A stretch of 64,000 nt of DNA, from NCBI RefSeq assembly GCF_029338375.1, contig NZ_CP119804.1, forward strand, positions 2,314,955 through 2,378,954, in the 5' to 3' direction. Positions 42,794-49,752 of this stretch are shown in pieces (within the stretch, counting starts at the first letter, position 1; each line of letters begins with the position of its first letter). Both the position numbers and the translations under genes were made by a program. The stretch comes from Halorussus lipolyticus (GTDB lineage: Archaea > Halobacteriota > Halobacteria > Halobacteriales > Haladaptataceae). The notes under the pieces were generated by a model. It was not told the origin of the DNA, did no database searches, and worked only from the letters and a program-made list of their open reading frames with translations.

Positions 42794-44617
42794 ATGTCCG
42801 ACACGGTATATGCGATAGCGAGCGGCAAAGGAGGTGTCGGGAAGACGACGACTGCCATCAACCTCGGCGCGATGCTGGCCGACCGAGGACACTCGGTGGT
42901 CGTCGTGGACACCGACCTCGGGATGGCCAACCTCGCGGACTTCCTCGATTTCGAAATCGAGACGCCGACGCTCCACGAGGTGCTGGCGGGCGACGCCGAC
43001 CCGGAGGCGGGCATCTACCGAGCGCCGGGCGACATCGACGTTCTGCCGAGTGCGACCGACATCGAGGCGTTCGTCAAGTCCGACCCGGCGAACCTGCAAG
43101 ACGTGGTGGCTGACCTCCGCGAGGAGTACGATTACGTCCTGCTGGACACGGGCGCAGGCGTCAGTTACGACACGCTCGTCCCGCTGGCGCTGGCCGACGG
43201 CGTGCTACTGGTGGCGACGCCGGACGTGGCGTCGGTCCGGGACACCGCCAAGACCGGCGAACTCGCCGAGCGCGTCGAAACCGAGGTCCGGGGTGCGGTC
43301 CTGACCCAGCGCAGTAGCGACATCCTCAACGCCGACGACGTAGAGGAGACCCTCGGCACCGACGTACTGGCGGTGATTCCCGAGGACGAGGCCGTCCCGA
43401 TGGGCATCGACGCCGGGCGGCCGCTGGCCTCGTTCGCACCGAACGCGCCCGCCGGGAAGGCCTACCGCGACCTCTCTGCGGTGCTGACCGGCGAAGCCGA
43501 CCCGGACCCCGAACTCGAATCGGTCGCCGACGCCGACCCGGACCCCGAACTCGAACCAGCGCCGGCCGACGCGAGCGTCGATGAGTCTCCCTTCGATATG
43601 TCCGACGAGGAGTCCTCCGGCGGGACTGGGGCCGGCGAAGACACGGCCGACCGGAGTACGTCCGACAGCGAGACGCCCGAGACGGAATCGCCCCGTTCCG
43701 AGCCTTCGGCGACCGAATCCTTCGGAGGCGACGAACCCGACGCCGAACCCGTGAGCGGCGGCGGGTCGGAGGACCCGCTTAGCGCCGACGCGGCCCAGAA
43801 CGTCCGGGACGCCATCGGCAGTGAGTCCGGCGGCGACGTGGATTCGCTGTTTGCGAGCAAGGACGACGAAGCTGACTCCGAGACCCCCGACGAGAGCGAA
43901 TCCGAGGAGACCGACGGCGCGGACGAAACGGGCGACTCGGGCGGACTGGGCGGCGGGAGCGCCCGAAGCGTGGACGACCTCATCAACGAACACATCAGCG
44001 ACGAACGCCTCCGCGACGACACCGACGGCGACGGCGACGACCCCTTAGCCGAGATGGACGCCGGTCTCTCCGGCGGGAGCGCCGACGCCGACGACGAGGG
44101 CGACCCCCTCAGCACCGAGGACCCCTTCGCCGACGAGAGCGAGGGCGACGACGCCGAGGCCGACGAGACCGACGAGTGGACCGGAGACGACCAGTCCGAC
44201 GCGGGCGACAGCGGCATCCCCTTCGAGAACCGCGACCGCAGTTCGCAGGCGAGCGCCCCGGCCACGCCCGGCGAACAGCAAACCACCGGCGAGTTGCAGA
44301 CCGGTGGCTCCTCGGACGACCCGCTGTCTGCCGGTGGCGAAACCGTCGGTTCCGAGGCCGGCGGTGGCGACTCCCCCAGTTCCGAATCCACCGATAGCGA
44401 GGCCCATCGCGGCGAAATCGCCGGTTCAGAGGCCGACCGCGATTCGACCGGTGGAAACGACGCCGCACCGAGCGACGGCCTCGCAGAGGACGAGTCCAGC
44501 GAGCGCGGCGACGAGGACGAATCGCCCGCCAGCAGTCTCGAATCGGACAGTTCCGACGACGAGAAATCGAGCGAGAACGGCGGCGTCCTCGGGCGTCTCG
44601 GGTCGATATTCAAGTGA
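42794..44617 (+). CDS. minD4: MinD/ParA-type ATPase with long acidic C-terminal tail (MinD4-like)
   Basis: A 607-residue protein. Residues 1-240 are a deviant-Walker ATPase: A-S-G-K-G-G-V-G-K-T-T-T at about 8-19, D-T-D-L-G-M near 44 and D-T-G-A-G-V. Residues about 240-595 are a low-complexity tail of Asp, Glu, Ser and Gly. The last 11 residues, G-V-L-G-R-L-G-S-I-F-K, look like a short amphipathic membrane-targeting helix as in MinD. Haloferax MinD4, which positions archaella and chemosensory arrays, has a similar extension and lies in a similar neighbourhood (atp genes, argS). Orthology is inferred from layout. Confidence 0.75.
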   Translation: MSDTVYAIASGKGGVGKTTTAINLGAMLADRGHSVVVVDTDLGMANLADFLDFEIETPTLHEVLAGDADPEAGIYRAPGDIDVLPSATDIEAFVKSDPANLQDVVADLREEYDYVLLDTGAGVSYDTLVPLALADGVLLVATPDVASVRDTAKTGELAERVETEVRGAVLTQRSSDILNADDVEETLGTDVLAVIPEDEAVPMGIDAGRPLASFAPNAPAGKAYRDLSAVLTGEADPDPELESVADADPDPELEPAPADASVDESPFDMSDEESSGGTGAGEDTADRSTSDSETPETESPRSEPSATESFGGDEPDAEPVSGGGSEDPLSADAAQNVRDAIGSESGGDVDSLFASKDDEADSETPDESESEETDGADETGDSGGLGGGSARSVDDLINEHISDERLRDDTDGDGDDPLAEMDAGLSGGSADADDEGDPLSTEDPFADESEGDDAEADETDEWTGDDQSDAGDSGIPFENRDRSSQASAPATPGEQQTTGELQTGGSSDDPLSAGGETVGSEAGGGDSPSSESTDSEAHRGEIAGSEADRDSTGGNDAAPSDGLAEDESSERGDEDESPASSLESDSSDDEKSSENGGVLGRLGSIFK

Positions 44618-44659
44618 AACCGACAACCTCTAAGTCCCTTCGCCGTCGCACCTATCACC

Positions 44660-44794
44660 ATGGCAGACGATAGTTCGGTTTCGGTCTGGTGGGTACTGTT
44701 GTTCGTGTTGCTCACGCTCGCTGTCGCCGCGGGCGCGGTCCTCTTCGTCGGCGGGGACCTCATCGCGTCGTCCGCGTTCGTGCTTCCGGTCTGA
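44660..44794 (+). CDS. 44-residue membrane peptide downstream of minD4
   Basis: Begins M-A-D-D-S-S-V-S-V-W-W-V-L-L-F-V-L-L-T-L and continues with A-V-A-A-G-A-V-L-F-V, one clear transmembrane helix with a short acidic head. It starts 42 bases after the minD4-like stop, in the same direction, so it may be co-transcribed. No family recognised. Confidence 0.5.
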   Translation: MADDSSVSVWWVLLFVLLTLAVAAGAVLFVGGDLIASSAFVLPV

Positions 44795-44867
44795 GTATCC
44801 GACCGTAGCGCGGCGATTTTCGACCGTCGAGACTCCTCCCGACGAGCGGCATCGCTACTAGTCGTCG

Positions 44868-44930
44868 GATGTCGAAAACACAAAGCTATCTTTAAGACAG
44901 GATATTGTTTGCTTTAGAATTGTTTAGGTT
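44868..44930 (-). repeat. Dispersed AT-rich intergenic repeat, copy 4
   Basis: On the minus strand, 38 bases after the argS stop and in the same direction as argS. Order on that strand: AACAATTCTAAAGCAAAC, then CTTAAAGA, then TTTGTGTTTTCGA, aligning with the repeat at 15899-15968 including the TTGTGTT end block. Confidence 0.4.
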
Positions 44931-44968
44931 GTTAAGGCGGGAGAAGAACGTGAACTTTCGGAACCCGG

Positions 44969-46729
44969 TTACATCGACCGCGGCGCGGCCACGCCGAGGA
45001 CCTGAAGCGCGTTCCCGACCGCGTGCTTCGACGCCGAGACCAGCGCGAGGCGGGCGTCCCGCAGGTCGTCGTCCACATCGTCGGACAGGACCGGGCACTC
45101 CCGATAGAACGTGTTGAACGTCTCGGCGATTTCGCGGGTGTAGGTGGCGACAACGTGGGGTTCGAGGTCCTCGGCGGACTCCTCGATGACGGCGGGGAAG
45201 CGCGCGACGACCTCCAGCAGTTCGCGCTCGGCGTCGGTCTCCAGCAGGGAGGCGTCGAACGAATCGGGAGCGGTCTCCAGTCCGGCCTCGTCCAGAATCC
45301 CGCAACACCGGGCGTGGACGTACTGGACGTAGGGCGCGCTCTGGGCCTCGAAGTCGAGCGCGCGGTCCCACTCGAAGGTGATTGCCTTGGTGGGTTGCTT
45401 CGACACGATGTCGTACCGGACCGCGCCGATGCCGACCTGCTCGGCGATGCGCTCTACGTCCTCGTCGGTCAGGTCGTCGTCGCGGATGCGGTCGTCCAGT
45501 CGGGTCTCGACCTCCTCGCGGGCACGGTCGATGGCCTCGTCCAGCAGGTCGTCCAAGTCGATTCCGGTGCCGGCGCGGGTGGACATCTTGCCCTCCGGGA
45601 GGTTGACGTAGGAGTAGATGACCTGCCGGAGTTGGTCGGTGTCGTTGCCCAGCAGGTCGAGCGTGGCGTTCATCTGGCGGGCCTGTAGCTTGTGGTCCTC
45701 GCCGAGGACAGTCACGGCGCGGTCGTAGTTGTCGAATTTCCACTCGTGGTGGGCCAAGTCGCGGGTGGCGTAGAGGGTAGTGCCGTCAGACCGCAGGAAG
45801 ACGAAGTTCTTCTCGATGTCGAACTCGTCCAAGTCGAGTTGCCACGCGTCCTCCTCGTAAACCGCTTCGTCCAGTTCTTTCAACCTGCTCACCACGTCGT
45901 CTGCCGACCCGTCACGGAGGAAGCGCGTCTCCTTGACGAACTCGTCGAACTCGGCGGGCAGGCGGTCGAGACTCTCGCGCATCCCGCCGAGGACGGTATC
46001 GACCACTTCCTGCACTCGCTCGTAGGTCGCCTCGTCGCCCTCCTCCAGACCTTGCATGATGGCCTGAATCTCGTCCTCGGCGGCCTCTACCTCGTCGGGG
46101 TCGCCGTTTTCGAGGAAGTTGTTGCCCTTGCGGTAGTAGCGCACAAGGTCGTAGTCAGCCTTGTCGCGCTCTGGGTCCGAATCGAGGTCCTCCTCGTCGT
46201 AGGTCTCGTAGGCCCACGTGAACACCGCCATCTGTCTGCCCGCGTCGTTGACGTAGTAGTGCTTATCCACGTCGTGGCCCGCGAACGAGAGGACTCGCGC
46301 CACGGCGTCGCCGACGATGGGGTTCCGGGCACGGCCGACGTGGACCGGGCCGGTCGGATTGGCAGAGGTGTGTTCGACCACGACCTGCTGGCCGGTCGGT
46401 TCGAGGTGCCCGAAGTCGGCGCGCTGGGCCTCCTCGGCGGTCTGTTCGTAGTAGGCATCGCTCGGCACGAAGTTGACGTAGGGGCCTTGGGCCGCGGCGT
46501 CCTCGATGAGTTCGTACTCGCCAGCGTCGATTTCGTCGGCGATTTTCCCGGCGACCTGTGGTGGGGGTGCGCCGACCTCGCCCGCAAGTCGGAAGGCCGC
46601 GCTGGAGGCCAGCACGGCGTCTACGCCCTCGGGCGGGTCCTCGACGCCGAGGTCGTCTGTCGGGAGGTCGAGCGCTTCGAGTGCGGAGATTAAAGCGTCC
46701 TCCACGTCGTCCCGGAACTGAAGATACAT
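44969..46729 (-). CDS. argS: Arginine-tRNA ligase
   Basis: A class I synthetase of 586 residues. The HIGH signature is [14 protein letters not shown] near residue 125, with the KMSKS counterpart K-M-S-T-R-A-G. The N-terminal ArgRS add-on domain is at about 1-110. The C-terminal helical anticodon domain carries [10 protein letters not shown] and ends [13 protein letters not shown], typical of ArgRS. Confidence 0.96.
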   Translation of the reverse strand: MYLQFRDDVEDALISALEALDLPTDDLGVEDPPEGVDAVLASSAAFRLAGEVGAPPPQVAGKIADEIDAGEYELIEDAAAQGPYVNFVPSDAYYEQTAEEAQRADFGHLEPTGQQVVVEHTSANPTGPVHVGRARNPIVGDAVARVLSFAGHDVDKHYYVNDAGRQMAVFTWAYETYDEEDLDSDPERDKADYDLVRYYRKGNNFLENGDPDEVEAAEDEIQAIMQGLEEGDEATYERVQEVVDTVLGGMRESLDRLPAEFDEFVKETRFLRDGSADDVVSRLKELDEAVYEEDAWQLDLDEFDIEKNFVFLRSDGTTLYATRDLAHHEWKFDNYDRAVTVLGEDHKLQARQMNATLDLLGNDTDQLRQVIYSYVNLPEGKMSTRAGTGIDLDDLLDEAIDRAREEVETRLDDRIRDDDLTDEDVERIAEQVGIGAVRYDIVSKQPTKAITFEWDRALDFEAQSAPYVQYVHARCCGILDEAGLETAPDSFDASLLETDAERELLEVVARFPAVIEESAEDLEPHVVATYTREIAETFNTFYRECPVLSDDVDDDLRDARLALVSASKHAVGNALQVLGVAAPRSM

Positions 46730-46809
46730 GTTACCCGTTGGTTTTCGACCGGCGGGTAAATGGGTTTCTGAACCGTGTTACTCGTTGCGACCGGTCTCTC
46801 GCTAGCGGC

Positions 46810-48759
46810 CTACTTACGCACGGTCCATCGGAGTGCGTCGGCGAACTTGAGGAGCGAGTCGTAACCATCCCCCGAGTTGGGTTCGAGCGCATGCGAGAGA
46901 ACGTCGGCGAGTTTTTCGGTCTGCTGTTCGTCAGCGAGTAAGCCATCAACCATCCGCGCTATCTGGCGAGTATCTGAGACTTCTGGCGAGCCGTGAAGTT
47001 CGGCCGCAAGTCGCCAGTCGCTGACGCGGACCTCCCCGTCCACGAACAAGATATTCTCCGGAGTGACTCGACCGTGGACGATTCCCTCGCGGTGCGCACG
47101 ATGAACAGTCTCGGTCGCGTCGGCGATGGAGTGGACTAGTTCCTCGAAACTGAGAGTGTCGGCCCGGTCAGCGAGACTACCATCGGCGAGATTCATAGCG
47201 ACCCACGGCGTCGGTTCAGTCGCCCACGCCCGAACGGCGGCGGCACCGGAAATATCGAGAGTCGCCCACGTCTCGACGGCTTTCGAGAACTCCTCGGACG
47301 AGATGTTGTCCTCGCAGACCCGCTTGAGCGCAACCTCCTCACCGCTCGCTGTTTGGGCTTCAAACACGGAAGAATACTCGGTCTTTCCGATGGTGTCTCG
47401 AACTTTGAGTCCGGCGAAGGTCGTCGGTTTAGTCTGGTCGGAGTCGTCGGATACGTAGCGCCGATATGCTTCGGCCGCAAGCGCGCTACCGAACAGACTA
47501 CCGAAGGCGATTCCTGCCGGGGACTTCAGGGTCTGATAGGCGTCGTAAAGGAACAGCAAATCGGGAGCCGAGAGGGCGTAGACGGTACCGGAACCAGTGG
47601 CGAGATACACAGCGTCGTCGTCGGTCTGTGGAAACCATCTGGAACGAGCGTCGTATTTAAACTGCCACTTGGGGGAGCCGCTTTCGGCGTCTAAGGCATA
47701 GACTGCGTCTCCGATACTGTCCACCAGAACGGTACCGTCGTCCGCGTTAGCGACGTACACCGACGTATCTACGCCGGTAGAGAACTGCCACAGGGGACTG
47801 GCGTCGGCCATCGAAATAGCGTGAACGCCTCCGGCGGTACCGAGGTAGCCTGTTCCTCCGGCAAACTTCGGCGAGTGGGCGATACGGTGCCCGACGTTAT
47901 ACTGCCAGCGTTCCGTTCCGTTAGCAGTCGAAATCGCACGCAGGAGTGGCCCATCAGCAAGATAGACGATATCGTTCCGGACCGCACCGCTGAACGCCAC
48001 GGAAGATTCGTTCGCGGGGAATCGCCATCCGAGTGATCCATCGCTGAGGTCGAAGCTGTACAGTTCTGCACCTTTGGAATCCCACGCGAGAAGGGTCGTC
48101 TCGGTCGAACCGGCTATCCAAAATCGTGGTGGGTCCTCACTTCCGGAATAGTCTACGTGCCAATCTACGTGACCTGTCGCAGTAGAGAGCGCGTACAGAT
48201 GACCATGAATAGTCCCAGCGTAGATGGAGCCGTCCACAGCGTGTGGCCGTATCCAGACCGGATCATCTGGTTCGAACCGCCACTGTTCGTCCCCGTTCGA
48301 GGCCGATACAGCGACGAGACCCTGTTGCTGTAAGAGGACACTATCTCCCGTTAGAAGCGTGATGTCGGCACGCTGTTCGCCGGTGTATCGCCATCGTGTA
48401 CTGCCGTCTGAGGAGTCGAGCGCGTACACTCCACTTTGCGCTTCAGCATACACTACGCCCCGTTCAGGGTACACCTCGACTGGAAAATCGGAGTCTCTAC
48501 TTGCTATCGCCCGTCGCCATCGCTCGGTACCGTCCGTAGAGAGGCCGTGGACGCCAGTTGGCGTCCCGACGTAGAGCATCTCGTCGGCCCCGGACCTCCG
48601 AAGAAACGTCGCCTCCTCGCCTGTGTCGAGGGACCACTTTACCTGCGCTGTCGGGGCTGACGGAAGGTCCTCTCCCGTATCGGTCGTGTTCGCCCGAGTG
48701 AGACTCCCGACCCCGCTGGAGGCGAGGAACTCGCGTCTAGTGGAGGACCATTCAGCCAT
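46810..48759 (-). CDS. Beta-propeller fused to a pseudokinase
   Basis: A 649-residue fusion. It starts with a weak twin-arginine motif (S-T-R-R-E-F-L-A-S-S). Residues about 40-400 contain around nine blades of PQQ-like repeats, each with a W-x-(F/Y/L) motif. A hydrophobic stretch (G-I-A-F-G-S-L-F-G-S-A-L-A-A) lies near 410-425. The C-terminal 200 residues fold like a kinase: V-A-L-K with K479, then H-G-R-V-T-P-E-N at 562-569, where the catalytic H-R-D Asp is replaced by Arg, and S-D-W-R for D-F-G (D581). It is likely an inactive or atypical kinase with an extracytoplasmic sensor. It has its own AAATAAATATCC box. Confidence 0.75.
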   Translation of the reverse strand: MAEWSSTRREFLASSGVGSLTRANTTDTGEDLPSAPTAQVKWSLDTGEEATFLRRSGADEMLYVGTPTGVHGLSTDGTERWRRAIASRDSDFPVEVYPERGVVYAEAQSGVYALDSSDGSTRWRYTGEQRADITLLTGDSVLLQQQGLVAVSASNGDEQWRFEPDDPVWIRPHAVDGSIYAGTIHGHLYALSTATGHVDWHVDYSGSEDPPRFWIAGSTETTLLAWDSKGAELYSFDLSDGSLGWRFPANESSVAFSGAVRNDIVYLADGPLLRAISTANGTERWQYNVGHRIAHSPKFAGGTGYLGTAGGVHAISMADASPLWQFSTGVDTSVYVANADDGTVLVDSIGDAVYALDAESGSPKWQFKYDARSRWFPQTDDDAVYLATGSGTVYALSAPDLLFLYDAYQTLKSPAGIAFGSLFGSALAAEAYRRYVSDDSDQTKPTTFAGLKVRDTIGKTEYSSVFEAQTASGEEVALKRVCEDNISSEEFSKAVETWATLDISGAAAVRAWATEPTPWVAMNLADGSLADRADTLSFEELVHSIADATETVHRAHREGIVHGRVTPENILFVDGEVRVSDWRLAAELHGSPEVSDTRQIARMVDGLLADEQQTEKLADVLSHALEPNSGDGYDSLLKFADALRWTVRK

Positions 48760-48844
48760 GATTCTATCGTCGGATATATCGGATATTTATTTTCTCATAC
48801 ATCGAATAAAAAGGGTCGTAGCGTAGCGTTTTGAGGATAGGTCT

Positions 48845-49567
48845 TTAGCTACACTCGTAGTCGCCGCAACAGGAATAGTCGTAGGCGTAACAGCCAATAC
48901 AGTCGAAGTCCGTGCACGAGTCGTGTATTTTGTACTTCGTACACCCGCAGTTATTGTACGGGTTACAGGAGTATCCGCACTCGTAGGTGGGCGTCCCACA
49001 GGCCTCGTCGCAGTTTTGGACGGTGACGTTGCCGCCATCGTCGGTCGTAGACGTGTAGTACGTACTGCCGTTCTCCTCGTCCTCGCCCTCAAAGAACGCT
49101 TGGCTCTTTCCGTACTGGGGAGCGATGACAAGAATTAGCTCTCGTCCGTCCGGGAGCGGCCGTTTGATTTGAATCTTTACCGTGGCCTCCTCGTCCGAGG
49201 CAGTCGCGTAGACGAAGGTGCCCGCCGCCGAATCGACGTGAGACTCGACTGAACGATGAATCTGGTCGGTCGGAAGGTTACCGACGACCTCCTGTTTAAC
49301 TTGACTGTCACGGATCAGACGCTGTAGCAACTCGGTGGCGTGAGTCTGAACCGCGGTTCGGACCGCCTCAGAAGAGGTGTACTCTTTTGCCGCCTTTCGC
49401 GCGACATCGGCATTCTTTCGGTCGATGGCGACGGACTTCTCGGACAGTCCACGAAGGACTGGAACGCCGCCACCGATAGCCGCGAGGGTTCCGCGTAGGA
49501 AGCCCCGTCGTTTTGGCTTACCATCGATTGTACTGCTAACGGCGTTTAAAACGGTCTTTTTTCTCAT
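48845..49567 (-). CDS. Tat-exported protein with 12-Cys C-terminal domain
   Basis: A 240-residue protein. The N-terminus holds K-P-K-R-R-G-F-L-R-G-T-L-A-A-I-G-G-G-V-P, a Tat signal about 20 residues in. A helical middle part (about 50-110) is followed by a beta part. The last 58 residues have 12 cysteines (N-C-D-E-A-C, Y-E-C-G-Y-S-C, N-C-G-C, D-S-C, D-C-I-G-C, S-C-C, E-C) with many Tyr, Asp and Asn. The layout (Tat signal, spacer, Cys-rich tail) recalls the halocin C8 precursor, but no sequence similarity is claimed. It lies upstream of the pseudokinase gene, in the same direction. Confidence 0.6.
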   Translation of the reverse strand: MRKKTVLNAVSSTIDGKPKRRGFLRGTLAAIGGGVPVLRGLSEKSVAIDRKNADVARKAAKEYTSSEAVRTAVQTHATELLQRLIRDSQVKQEVVGNLPTDQIHRSVESHVDSAAGTFVYATASDEEATVKIQIKRPLPDGRELILVIAPQYGKSQAFFEGEDEENGSTYYTSTTDDGGNVTVQNCDEACGTPTYECGYSCNPYNNCGCTKYKIHDSCTDFDCIGCYAYDYSCCGDYECS

Positions 49568-49752
49568 GTATTTTTCACCCCCTGATACTCATTAGTTATT
49601 ATACTTAAATTTTTCTAATTGTATTATTTATTGATGAATCTCTACTGCACTCGGTTGGATAGCGAGGAGAGAACTCCGGCCGACGCGGCCGTTAGCGCGC
49701 GAAATTTCGTTATCGAATAAAACGAAGAAAGAGACTGCCGATTTTACCACCC

